Source of the DNA: Mactra quadrangularis
Taxonomy: Eukaryota > Mollusca > Bivalvia > Venerida > Mactridae
NCBI GenBank assembly: GCA_025267735.1
Contig: CM046307.1
Coordinates: forward strand, 53,687,395-53,751,394
Reading direction: 5' to 3'
Length of the DNA stretch: 64,000 nt
Positions 20,601 to 29,500 of the stretch are shown one piece after another. The notes under the pieces were generated by a model. It did no database searches. It saw only the letters and a list, made by a program, of their open reading frames with translations, and had not been told where the DNA came from. Within the stretch, counting starts at the first letter, position 1, and each line of letters begins with the position of its first letter. A program made the translations under genes and the position numbers.

Positions 20601-23290
20601 CTGTTCCTCTGGACAGACTGTCTATACACAAAGAAATAAATGTATTTACTGTAATTAAAGTTTTGAACTATTTCATTCATCCTACAAAGAATTTTCATAT
20701 TATGTCAAATACATGTGTCATAATTGCTTGGAGAATGGTTTTTTTCCCTTGGTAAAACAGTAAGTTCCAGGAGCTTCAGGGGGCCTCCGGCCCCCTTGAC
20801 CCCTGGCCAGGACGTTGCCCTGCACCCACCGGGGGCCCTAGCGGCCCCCTGGCCCCCAGCTAATATTTCCTCTTTTTCACTTCCTGGCCAGTCACACCCC
20901 TGATTTTGGATTTACTAATAAACTTACCGGATGTTTAATATATGGCGATATGACGTTGTCGTCTTCAAAGTATCACATACCGTATTGTTCCAATTAAACG
21001 CCCCCGCTCTAACAATCGCCTCCCCCTCTTTTTTCATAAAAAAAATCTGTTGTGAAAACTTAAATTCAACTCAATTACTAATGCATAGTTAAAAAACAAC
21101 TGGGTTTAAATTTTAAAACAATGGATGCACAACAAAAATCTTCCCAACAGGAACGTTTAAAAGATTAAATTTTAAAAGGGGCATTATTAGATTAAATACA
21201 ATATCGTAATTGAACTCAGTAACCAACCTTGCTCGTGTTAACAAATCGATATGAGACGCTGTCTTCCTTAAAGATTAGTATGTCGGCATTTTAGAAATGT
21301 CTTTGATCACGGTCGCTTACAGTTCAAGCAACGTCATCAAAGCGACGCACCGACAGTACAATTTAGAAGTAGCACAAAGATCAAAGAAAACTGACATACC
21401 TTGAAACAATCTCCTCAACAATTTAGGGCATTACAAATAACACTAAGAAGTAACAGGTAACACTAAACTTGTTTAATCTTCACCGAAGTTGTGTACATAG
21501 TTACTAGTTAGTAAATCTATACAAAATTCATAACACCCTTTTAATTGAATCTATTGTCAACTAAAATCTAGCTGTGAATTTCCTGTGCTTTGTTCTCCGA
21601 CATTTTAGTACACACAATGTCAAAACATCCAGAATCTACTGCTGATTGACAAGGTATATCATCACTATATGACATCACACCACAATGACATCAGCGAGAT
21701 ACATTCAGATAGTCACATACGCACTACCGTATTTACTCAATTATGAAGCCCTACTGTACTTATAACCATTGTTATTTGTTTATATGCATGAAATTGTTTT
21801 GGACTCAAATTCATCAGTCATTATAAAGCAAAAAATGACCCCTTCTGGGGTTGTCTACAGTTACGGAACTTCCGTAACTCTAGAACCTGGGTCTAGAGTT
21901 ACGGTACCGTAACTCTAGCCTCTGCCTTTATTTAATGCATATATTCCATCAAAGCTGTTAAATAGAATAATCATGGTGATAATTTTCATTTGTTACAATT
22001 CTGAACTTTTTGTTTGAGAAAGTCACCAACTTGGATTTGCTAGCTTGAAGCAAACCGTTTTGTATACCTCTTATGCTAAAAAATATTGGTTTCAAAAAGT
22101 GCTAGCTAGAGATCACCTTGTGGAACTAGTCCTAAATATAAGACCCTATGTAACTTTTTTATCATTTGGACATTTTTCTGTTACATAGGGTCTTAAGGGA
22201 TTGCTTCAAAAACGCATAGCAAAAATTTTAGTGTACAGACATCGATTCAGGTCTGAACGTTCTACTCGTTTAAATTAGAAAATTTTGCAATAAAACGATA
22301 CACCAATGGAAAGATAAATGAAAAATACACATGATAGAAGTATAATTATTTCAAATTCTAACCTTAGACAGTCAATTAATCCATTTAAAATCCTTCATTG
22401 ATGAGTACTTTCAGTTTGTCACAATAACCGTGCAATAATAGCCAAGGCAATCCGAATTTAAATTGGGTCAAGTCATTTGTAAGAATTGATTTTGAACGAA
22501 TATATTAGGTACATGTATACTTCTGACTGTTGGCAGTAAGAACGACTACTCTGGAGAGAAAAAAATTTTGTTTAAGCGAAGCGAAACTGTATTTACCGGC
22601 ACGAATTCAGTTCAAAATGGAGGTGAACGGCGACAATCCTGGATAGCAGGCAAAGTTATAAGTGTTTTTGTAAGCGAAAAACCTGATTATTATCTTTTGC
22701 TTTATGGAAAGATTAAAAGTAAACTTTTATTGATCGATTGGTGCTAATTTGACCCACATTTATTTACTTTTTGAAAAAAATATTTTGCTATGCGTTTTTG
22801 AAGCAATCCGTTAAGACCCGTATAATAAAATAGTTATGTAGGGTCTTATATTTAGGACTACTTGTGGAACGTGCCCCTAAGGCTAAGCCATGTGACAATT
22901 CCTTAATTCTATCTGCATTTGATTTAGAGCAAATATGCCAAGCTTAACGAATAATTGATTTTTAAAGTTGTTACATCTAAGTCACAGGACTGTTGTCTTA
23001 AAACATGTATTAAGGGTTAACTATAATCCCCTTAATAAGTTTCAGACCGTTTCAGTTACATTACATTACTTCCCATTACTTCCAATTACAGTATATAGAC
23101 CTATATTTCGTACCTTTCCTGAGGTGAGATCAACTTTTAAGACGTCACCAGCTGATCTTGGTGCGTCTTCTACACCTTCAGGAGCAACCATGAAGAACTG
23201 CCCATTACGATCAAACACAGGACCCTCGGCTCCGAACAACTTGTCGGCAACCTTAGTAAATTCGGGTTCGAAAATTTCTGGGGCGGACAT
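5408..23290 (-). CDS. DFPase-like Ca2+-dependent phosphotriesterase / SMP-30-type six-bladed beta-propeller, complete, 5 exons
   Basis: The spliced product is 310 residues, close to the 314 of squid diisopropyl-fluorophosphatase. Coding exons are 23290-23114, 11443-11303, 9477-9346, 6614-6398 and 5673-5408 (TAG stop); all introns are GT-AG and frame is kept (phases 0,0,0,1). Family positions are all present with a constant +1 offset from the squid enzyme: E22 (in GAEGPVFD), N121 (MQGCNDC), N176 (FPNGIAV), D230 and D233 (GGPDGMDFDE), H275 (SNVHF) and H288 (VTEHE). These correspond to the calcium ligands and active-site residues E21, N120, N175, D229, D232, H274 and H287. The family hydrolyses P-F and related bonds in organophosphates; the natural substrate is unknown. 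No signal peptide is visible, so a cytosolic enzyme is likely. Intron 1 (about 11.7 kb) is almost entirely transposable elements. It is divergently paired with RICTOR. A related SMP-30/gluconolactonase activity is the alternative, but the motifs fit DFPase better. Confidence 0.93.
5674..6397. other. DFPase-like intron 4
   Basis: No gene. A segment at about 6270-6358 (AGTCTGTATTCTTAAAATTC onward) recurs at about 9049-9125 in intron 2, so it is a fragment of a dispersed repeat. Confidence 0.5.
6398..6614 (-). CDS. DFPase-like exon 4 (residues 151-222, split codon 223)
   Basis: The acceptor is ATTTACAG before 6614 and the donor is GTCAGT at 6397; 217 nt, leaving phase 1. It reads EPFGSVYCLT, then FPNGIAV with ligand N176, then LIVAETPKKLLWQYDI. 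Confidence 0.92.
7149..7821. repeat. Minisatellite, 36-bp unit, about 19 copies (DFPase-like intron 3)
   Basis: The unit is GGTAAAGCCTGTGACAACTT plus ATAGTGGGATAATTTT. Units differ mainly at four sites (GGC/GGT, GACAAC/GAAAAC, TTATAG/TTGTAG, TTTT/TTCT). Because 36 is a multiple of three and no frame carries a stop in the unit, long open frames exist on both strands (about 226-246 codons). They are by-products of the repeat. Confidence 0.95.
7983..8754. mobile_element. Mariner-like non-autonomous element with 28-bp inverted ends
   Basis: The left end is GAGGGGTGATCCAGAAATTC GTGGACAC and the right end is its inverse with two mismatches. GGGTGATCC-type ends are usual for mariner elements. The 772-bp interior has no recognisable transposase. 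The right flank is GTA; a TA duplication is not clean on the left. Confidence 0.7.
8776..9210. repeat. Dispersed repeat fragments in DFPase-like intron 2/3 region
   Basis: 8776-8900 (ATCAACTAGCCTGACTAAAT onward) recurs at 9566-9690, and a diverged form at 38290-38400 and 46310-46400. 8970-9180 (CATGGCAGACAGACAGACAT, TCTAGATCTGCAGGTATACA twice) recurs at 51030-51150. No coding potential. Confidence 0.55.
9346..9477 (-). CDS. DFPase-like exon 3 (residues 107-150)
   Basis: The acceptor is TTCTAG before 9477 and the donor is GTATG at 9345; 132 nt. It contains MQGCNDC, with the calcium ligand N121, and the blade motif DGNLWVTAPAG. The ATG at 9477 is internal, not a start. Confidence 0.93.
9917..10228 (-). 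mobile_element. tRNA-derived SINE, minus orientation
   Basis: Same family as 4371-4672: tail TTGGGTTTAACACCGAAGCT, core with CAGTGACTGACTACTGCCCT, and tRNA-like head ending GAGCTAGCCTAGTGGGCCC on the plus strand. Confidence 0.8.
10594..10955. mobile_element. Tc1-like MITE, 362 bp
   Basis: The ends are CAGTACCCACCAAAAGTTTG and the inverse CAAACTTTTGGTGGGTACTG, a perfect 20-bp pair. TA precedes the left end, as expected for Tc1/mariner; the right flank is TTA. The interior is AT-rich and non-coding. Confidence 0.8.
10975..11180 (+). mobile_element. Second tRNA-derived SINE-like sequence
   Basis: GGCAGCAAGGTTACGACCTT, TGGACTGGTAATCATTGGAT and a GATTCAAAACCCATCG B-box-like stretch resemble a decayed tRNA head different from the main SINE family. 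No fold to a functional tRNA. Confidence 0.4.
11303..11443 (-). CDS. DFPase-like exon 2 (residues 60-106)
   Basis: The acceptor is TTTTTTTAG before 11443 and the donor is GTAAG at 11302; 141 nt, phase 0 on both sides. The frame reads VDIVCTPKDGDYGGIPAGCQ and then a CDLDNN..WIADMRLG stretch typical of the propeller. It is too short to stand out as an open frame. Confidence 0.92.
12019..15053. mobile_element. Foldback, Mutator-like element with tandem-repeat arms (3035 bp)
   Basis: Terminal inverted repeats of about 90 bp (12019-12108 against 14964-15053) start GGGTACCTTCCCTTACCG. The flanks carry GATCACTTC at 12010-12018 and 15054-15062, a perfect 9-bp duplication (10 bp if a G is counted), as in Mutator-like elements. 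Inside, the left arm has five units of about 203 bp (ACCGGACTG at 12412, 12615, 12816, 13020 and 13225) and the right arm about four inverted units of about 200 bp (13940-14660). Each unit holds three ACCGGACTG sites with spacings near 50 and 41 bp; about thirty sites occur in all. The centre (about 13310-13920) is unique and I see no transposase in it. Confidence 0.88.
15095..15568. mobile_element. 474-bp MITE-like repeat, copy 1
   Basis: 19-bp perfect terminal inverted repeats. The interior contains two TACCGGAAGTAG motifs near the left end and a CACACCCCTGGG stretch near the right; no coding potential. The right neighbour is TTAAGAG. Confidence 0.85.
15569..17672. other. Non-coding interior of the composite unit
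   Basis: Short open frames at 15597-15782 (+) and 16496-16702 (-) match no family I recognise. A partial GAGGTTACATAAATTGA at about 16448 resembles the repeat's end. Nothing else stands out. Confidence 0.5.
17673..18146. mobile_element. 474-bp MITE-like repeat, copy 2
   Basis: Apparently identical in length and sequence to copy 1 and in the same orientation. The left neighbour is CCCTTAA, the right neighbour GAGAACG. Confidence 0.85.
18193..21926. mobile_element. Mutator-like element with palindromic TIRs, carrying a nested hAT element
   Basis: TTTATTTAA flanks both ends (18184-18192 and 21927-21935), a perfect 9-bp duplication. The inverted ends (18193-18273 and 21846-21926) match over about 81 bp and start GGCAGTGGCTAGAGTTACGG. 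Each end contains palindromes of its own: one centred on GGTACC (18202-18225; 26 bp on the right at 21893-21918), and GTTACGGAAGTTCCGTAAC (18243-18261). Without the nested hAT (18393-20902 plus its 5-bp duplication) the element is about 1.2 kb, with no transposase visible. Confidence 0.87.
18393..20902. mobile_element. hAT-type element, copy A (2510 bp), nested
   Basis: The ends are CAGGGGTGTGA and TCACACCCCTG, flanked by ATTTT at 18388-18392 and 20903-20907 (5-bp duplication). The left 150 bp is CG-rich and the right 150 bp GC-rich (GGGGGCCTCCGGCCCC); the rest is AT-rich. A remnant at about 19930-20175 (+) reads LAKSLKHFPAMFCLIG then PNKTATVERVFSIMN, as in the C-terminal dimerisation region of hAT transposases, followed by a stop. 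A 5-bp duplication with CAG ends suits the hAT5 group. Confidence 0.85.
22127..22860. mobile_element. TIR element, 734 bp, with 10-bp duplication
   Basis: CTTGTGGAAC flanks both sides (22117-22126 and 22861-22870). The ends, TAGTCCTAAATATAAGACCC and the inverse, extend as inverted repeats for about 90 bp, including GATTGCTTCAAAAACGCATA. The left arm contains its own inverted pair (AAGACCCTATGTAAC / GTTACATAGGGTCTT). The centre is non-coding. Long ends with a 9-10 bp duplication suggest a Mutator-like MITE. Confidence 0.83.
23114..23290 (-). CDS. DFPase-like exon 1 (residues 1-59)
   Basis: The exon starts at ATG 23290-23288 and reads MSAPEIFEPEFTKVADKLFG at its start. It carries E22, the first calcium ligand, in GAEGPVFD. 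The donor is GTACGA at 23113, phase 0. The open frame continues 48 nt into the intron before a stop, so the donor is set by homology and by the splice join to exon 2. Confidence 0.93.
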
Positions 23291-23476
23291 CTTTTACCGT
23301 AAAGCGTCTCTATGTATTGTCGTAAAATCATCATACTCAAAATAATAGTGAACATTGGTAAATGGATGATAATTTGGTGAAATAAATCGTATTTATGCAA
23401 TTTAGTGAATAATTTGCGCTTTCTACATTTCAGACATATTTTACGATTTGCCTCAAACCAAAACGTACTGCCGAAG
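23291..23476. promoter_or_regulatory. Divergent (bidirectional) promoter and 5' UTR region shared by the DFPase-like gene and RICTOR
   Basis: The two start codons face away from each other with 186 bp between them, so both transcription starts and both 5' leaders most simply fall in this interval. It is AT-rich. The RICTOR start lies in AAGATGGCGGC (23474-23484), which matches the YY1 consensus common at downstream core-promoter positions in animal genes. Transcription starts cannot be seen from sequence, and a spliced upstream 5' UTR is possible on either side. Confidence 0.7.
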
Positions 23477-23537
23477 ATGGCGGCTGCTATGGTCCGCCAG
23501 CATAGCGGACATAGATTTCGAAGTGGTAGATTCAGAG
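23477..23537 (+). CDS. RICTOR: RICTOR exon 1 (residues 1-20)
   Basis: ATG at 23477; reads MAAAMVRQHSGHRFRSGRFR and leaves one base (G) for the next codon. Donor GTAACT. A second in-frame ATG at residue 5 is possible, but the MAA start matches the vertebrate protein. Confidence 0.92.
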
Positions 23538-26500
23538 GTAACTATATCTGATCATTATTCTTATCCCAACATTCACATGAGTGTCTGGTCTATGTTCTCA
23601 AACCAACAACTTATCTGATTTCAGGTCGACATGGAAGTGGGGAAGATAATGTTCAGCTGGATTTTGCCAAAGGTGAGTCGGTCGTATTTCCTTGTACAAT
23701 CATTTATACGATGCATGATTTTCAACCCAGTGCTTTATATGTCAGCTATGAGACAACCTAAGTCAATTCTAAATTCAATTGAAACCGTTTCCGTATCGTA
23801 TTTGAGTTATAGAATGGTCATCACTAGGTTTCAAACTCGTCAATGAACTTCCTGGTTTTTCATGCAGAGATGTTTACCTGTTGAATTTAACCAGGTTTCC
23901 AATCTGATTTAAACCCGATCTAAAATTTACCGCTCGCCTACTCGCTAATTTAGATCTGGCCTTGGCTAGATTGCAGTTTACCGGTACGAGTTTGTTTACC
24001 ACTTCTGCGCATGCCTAACAAGTAAGAGCAGATGCTCTTCCGTTGCTTTTTTCTCGTTTAAAACATAAAAAACGGGGGTTCGGGGGCAGTAGCCCCTGAT
24101 ATAACATGAAATCCTACATTTTCATTGATTGTTAGCTTTAATGATATGCCAGGCTTAGTTACTAATAAACACTACAAATTCGCGGATTTTTTTACGTACC
24201 GGTAAACTGCAATTGTCCCCTGGCCTTTTTCAAACGAGGGTCACGTTCAAGTGACCTTTTCTCATCATAATATTAATGACGAAATTGTTATGATACGTAA
24301 CTTGTTTACATCGTATATGTCACCCAATTTAAAATGAGCCGTTCAATCGCAGACTGTGAATAATACCACTGTTAAATTAGCTTACAAACCTTGGTCTAAA
24401 AATAGAAATTACGAAATCAGAATGTTTTTAATAGTGTTTCGCCTAGATGAAAGCTAGACATTGATTAGTCAACATAAAGGTCATCTCAAAGTGACCCTCC
24501 ATTGAGATAGTAGAGATCCTGTATGACAATGCTCTACAGGATATCTGTTTACTGAGATTGCCAGGTTTCTGTCCAGGCATTTTATCTTTATCTTCTGCAT
24601 AGACTCAATCCAGGATAATACAGATTCAAATGGGAAGTGGACGTCAGAACTCATGTCACAAAGTAATGGATCATAGGCCTACACATGCTTTAAATAAGTG
24701 AGCTTTTTGGTAACGCAAATATATAAAATTTCTATGCTCTACCAGTACGAATAAATTTCAATAAAATAGCGGAAGTTGGCTTTTAGTGCGTCAGAACTCA
24801 CATCACAAAGTAATAGATCTTAGGCCTACATATGCATCATCGCAAAAAATATCATGTTCTCTAAGATGCAAGTACACATGTAAAACATTTGATTTGACTT
24901 GAACCTTTCTTTTATTTGAGGATCCCTAATGGTAAGGAAGAATTTCCAATAACTGACTAGGGATTCCTTTAGGATTCCTGGTAAAAACAGTAAGTGTAAA
25001 ACCCTGAAGTACCCTGGTAAAATACCCAGATTGAACCTATGACCTCTCAAGTTGTAAGCATATGCTACCACAAAAGCTAGCTTGAAGGCATTGAAGTGCA
25101 AGTGTGGATTATACCTCTGCTGAATGTATATAGAAAATTTAAAACAGTCCTTTTTATACCCCCGCTTCGAAGAAGAGGGGGGTATACTGTTTTACCCTTG
25201 CCCGTGCATCCATCCGTCCGTCCGTTACGAAATTTCCGTCGCAGTTTTCTCAGCAACTATAACATGCAGCAGCCTAATACTTTGCATATTCAGGGGTGTG
25301 AATTTTCCGCGGATCGGCGGATTTCCGCGTTTTCGAAAATCCCGGGGACGTTTTTTCGGAAACCACGAAATTTCCGCGGAAAACATAATGGGGCGAAAAT
25401 TGGAGGGCCGAAATGCGAACGGTTCCGCGGATTCCAATGAACGCTATATACTAAACTTTCCGTGCGATGTTAAACGCTCTCCAATATGTCTAACAGAGGA
25501 ACAGATAAGCTGCGTATCTGCGTAAATACGCAATTAAAAATCTCAAAAACCTTATAAGAATAAAAAATTTGCGTATCATAACCCAATTAAAAACTCCTTT
25601 ACTCATAAAGTCTCGAAATCGCCGCGTATCGAACGTAAATAAAAAATCGAAACTGGTCAGATAAGAGATGCGAAAAATGAAACTTCACGCGACAATTACA
25701 TGCCAATTACATCGCATTAAAACCCAATTGTCGTTCACACCCTGGGAGTTTAACTCGCCGACATGTGAATGCACAAGGATGTCACAAAATCGATAATAAA
25801 GTCACCGACTAATGATTACACGCACGATAACATGGACATCTGTATATACCTTTACCTATACACGTCAGAGTACATTGGAAATAGCGCACATATATATTTT
25901 AATTGTTAGCAGCTATTAAATCAATATTAATCCTTTGTTTGAGGACAAATATGTGTTTGCAGTTTGAGCAGAAATTGCGGTAAACAATTTAAGATATGTG
26001 TCGGCATTTTTTCACACTTACTCTGTCGATGTTTGATAGCATAACAATGACATAATTGCAATGTCTCATTATGTAATCATGGAGTCTAATATAAATTAAT
26101 CGTCATGAAAAATGTATTCTTAAACTAGCGTGACCTAATTTGTTAAATTATTTTATAAATTAAACTTTATAAAAACGATATCGACAATCCCAGGAAGTCA
26201 TTTTTTCTTTGTTAAAATTACTGAAGATAGTTGTCAATAACACCGTCTTGTGTAATTAAATTTTATAAATAGTGTTTTGTATTAATTTACAACAAAATAT
26301 TTTATAATATGTAATTTAGTCATCATGATGACTTATCGTCATATATTTTCGCGACCCACGCTATCGTTAATTAAGTAAAACATTCTTAAATCTTCTTAAT
26401 TAATGTAATAAGCTTATTATTTTTCATTTGTTTTTCTTAATTTAGCAAACAGTGCCCCAGGAACCGACAAATTCGAACTTACGTTCCCGTTTTCTGGTGT

Positions 26501-29500
26501 TTGTTGATAAAACAAATGTCAAAATGCCAGACATTTTTTTTACTTGCCAACATTTGTTTCGGTGTAGTTTTAAAAATGAAGCATAATTATATGTTTTTTA
26601 AATTCAATTAAAATACTGAAGATGCTATCATAACTATACTGTGTTTATCATTATCATTATGTAATTATGGTAATCGATGACAAAGAGTTAGAATAACCAA
26701 GAAGTTAGTTGAATAAAACAGTTTTTTGATTAATCAGCATTTCAAATAACCAAATAACTGACTAGTTGTTATTTGATACAGAAAAGTTATTTTCAAATTA
26801 AGTCATTATTTTGTAGATTTCTCCACTCCTGTGAACGAAATTCTGGCGAAATCTTTGAAACATTTTCCTGCAATGTTCTGTCTGATTGGTCAAAGCAAAA
26901 TTCTTCCAAACAAAACAGTCACCGTTGAAAGGGTTTCAGCATTATAAATTCCATGTGAACTGTTTCATGCAGTAGGATTCGACAGTCTTTTGGATCCTCT
27001 AAAGAGGACATGTTGTCATTATAAGTCACTAGACTATAACCAGCTTGAGGCTGTTGTTAATTGCTTAAAGAACATGCATCTAATAGTAAGAGTCTGAAAG
27101 ATCTTGCTTTGTTAAGTTCTGACAATCAAATTGAACGGAGAATAAAAACTGAAGTCATTGTTTTGAATGCTTTTGTTACCAATTGACTTGACATTGTATT
27201 TTCCCAATTTAAACCAAAATGTCGATAAAATTCCCAATTCTAGGGGTATGGGACATATTCCCAAAATAATGGAAAAAAACACTGGTGGTTGCTGTCCTAG
27301 TTACAGTATCTTCAATAAATATTTATAAGTATATTTGTGCATACCCAGTTCCATGTTTTTTTTTATTAGTACTCAATTTATAGTCATATAAATGGAAAAT
27401 ACTCAATCCAGTAAAATATCTTGGAGAAAAAAAAATTATGTGCTCTATTGGAAATGGCATTACTCAATTGTGTGGAAAACTGGGAGTAAATACCCAATAC
27501 ACCCAAACCTTATCTGTTCCTCTGACTGTCTATACTCAAAGAAATAATTGTATTTACTGTAATTTAAGTTTTGAACTAGTTTATTCATCCTACAAAGAAT
27601 TTTCATATTATGTCAAATACATGTGTCCTAATTGCTTGGAGAATTGTTTTTTCCCTTGGTAAAACAGTAAGTTCCAGGAGCTTCAGGGGGCCTCCGGCCC
27701 CCTGGACCCCTGGCCAGGACATTGCCCTGGACCCACCGGGGGCCCTAGCGGCCCCCTGGCCCCCAGCTAATATTTCCTCTTTTTCACTTCCTGGCCAGTC
27801 ACACCCCTGATATTGCTTCATCCCATAGTCCCATGTGGTGTAAAGCGATTTCATTCTCCTTGCTCATCTACTTCCTGTTTGTCCATCCGTCCATTACAAA
27901 ATTTTCGTCGCAGTTTTCTCAGCAACTATATCATGCAGCAGCCAAATACTTTGCATATTGCTTCATCTCATAGTCCCATGTGGTGTAAAGCGATTTCATG
28001 CTCCTTGCTCATCTACTTCCTGTTTGTCCGTCCGTCCGTTACAAAATTTTCGTCGCAGTTTTCTCAGCAACTATAACATGCAGCAGCCTAATACTTCGCA
28101 TATTGCTTCATCCCATAGTCCCATGTGGTGTAAAGCGATTTCATGCTCCTTGCTCATCTACTTCCTGTTTGTCCGTCCGTTACAAAATTTTCGTCACAGT
28201 TTTCTCAGCAACTATAACATGCAGCAGCCTAATACTTCGCATATTGCTTCATCCCATAGTCCCATGTGGTGTAAAGCGATTTCATGCTCCTTGCTCATCT
28301 ACTTCCTGTTTGTCCGTCCGTCCGTTACAAAATTTTTTCGTCACAGTTTTCTCAGCAACTATAACATGCAGCAGCCTAATACTTCGCATATTGCTTCATC
28401 CCATAGTCCCATGTGGTGTAAAGCGATTTCATGCTCCTTGCTCATCTATATCCTGTTTGTCCGTCCGTTACAAAATTTTCGTCGCAGTTTTCTCAGCAAC
28501 TATAACATGCAGCAGCCTAATACTTCGCATATTGCTTCATCCCATAGTCCCATGCGGTGTAAAGCGATTTCATGCTCCTTGCTCATCTACTTCCTGTTTG
28601 GCCGTCCGTCTGTTACAAAATTTTCGTCGCAGTTTTCTCAGCAACTATAACATGCAGCAGCCTAACACTTTGCATATTGCTTCATCCCATAGTCCCATGT
28701 GGTGTAAAGCGATTTCATGCTCCTTGCTCATCTACTTCCTGTTTGTCACATATTGTTTTTGATTTTGTTACTATATAGACAAAATTTCCGTCAGTTTTCT
28801 CAGCAACTATAACATGCAGCAGCCTGATACTTTGCATATTGCTTCATCCCATAGTCCCATGTGGTGTAAAGTGATTTCATGCTCCTTGCTCATCTACTTC
28901 CTGTTTGTCCGTCCGTCCATTACAAAATTTTTTCGTCGCAGTTTTCTCAGCAACTATAACATGCAGCAGCCTAATACTTTGCATATTGCTTCATCCCATA
29001 GTCCCATGTGGTGTAAAGCGATTTCATGCTCCTTGCTCATCTACTTCCTGTTTGTCGCATATTTTTAGATTTCGTTAAATGAAAGTTACATTATGATAGT
29101 CATATTTCTCACTGCGGGGGTATCACTAGTGAGCATTAGCTCACAGATTTACTTGTTCCTTTTTTTTACTCTCGTAAATTCCACATGACTCTTGAAACCT
29201 CAATTTTGACTCTTGAAAATTTTGCCTTTTGCATCATTGACTCTTGGCTTTTGAAATTAAGTGAGATACTTGAATTGTAAATGGGTGCAAGTTGTCTAAC
29301 TACGACTGTTATCACCCTATTGACATTATGCCTATAGATCAGATCTGTATCACTCTATATCAAGTGTGTTGTCTTTAGTGATATATCATTAAAAAAAAAC
29401 TCGCCTTTTTCTAATTTATATTTTGGTGATATATGTATTGTACATGTTCATATTTCACACTCTCTTTGATTTATTAAATGGAAATTTATTGCAGATCCAA

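Larger units (their letters stand above)
11895..22880. mobile_element. Host repeat 'R' interrupted by four separate insertions (transposon stack in DFPase-like intron 1)
   Basis: Uninterrupted relatives at about 57089-57490 and 61905-62252 show R as a roughly 400-bp repeat with ends related to GGGCATGTATCACAAGG. Here its pieces are 11895-12018, 15054-15094, 18147-18192, 21927-22126 and 22861-22880. They read in order and without loss: CATTTGGATCACTTC | TGCTTTTTTTCAAAATGGCT, CCCTGTGAG | AACGTGTTTCTTTT, then TAGAATAATCATGGTGATAA, CACCTTGTGGAAC | GTGCCCCTAA. The gaps are the elements listed separately. Confidence 0.85.
25155..29158 (+). mobile_element. HINE/pearl-like (Helentron-associated) element with expanded core array, split by hAT copy B
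   Basis: It starts TATACCCCCGCTTCGAAGAA, where TATACCCCC pairs with GGGGGGTATA to form a hairpin, and passes a GTCC microsatellite (CCATCCGTCCGTCCGTT). The core unit of about 140 bp (TTTTCTCAGCAACTATAACA; GCTTCATCCCATAGTCCCAT) is repeated about nine times at 27815-29058. It ends GCGGGGGTATCACTAGTGAG plus a further 30 bp shared with the copy at 2302. The layout (subterminal inverted sequence, GTCY microsatellite, tandem core) is that described for bivalve pearl and Drosophila DINE-1 elements. hAT copy B interrupts the first core unit. Confidence 0.72.

Noticed and set aside
27958..28762. Overlapping plus-strand frames of 230 and 254 codons (IVPCGVKRFHAPCSSTSCLS repeats)
   Set aside because: Several frames are open over the same tandem core units of a HINE-like element; no family similarity.
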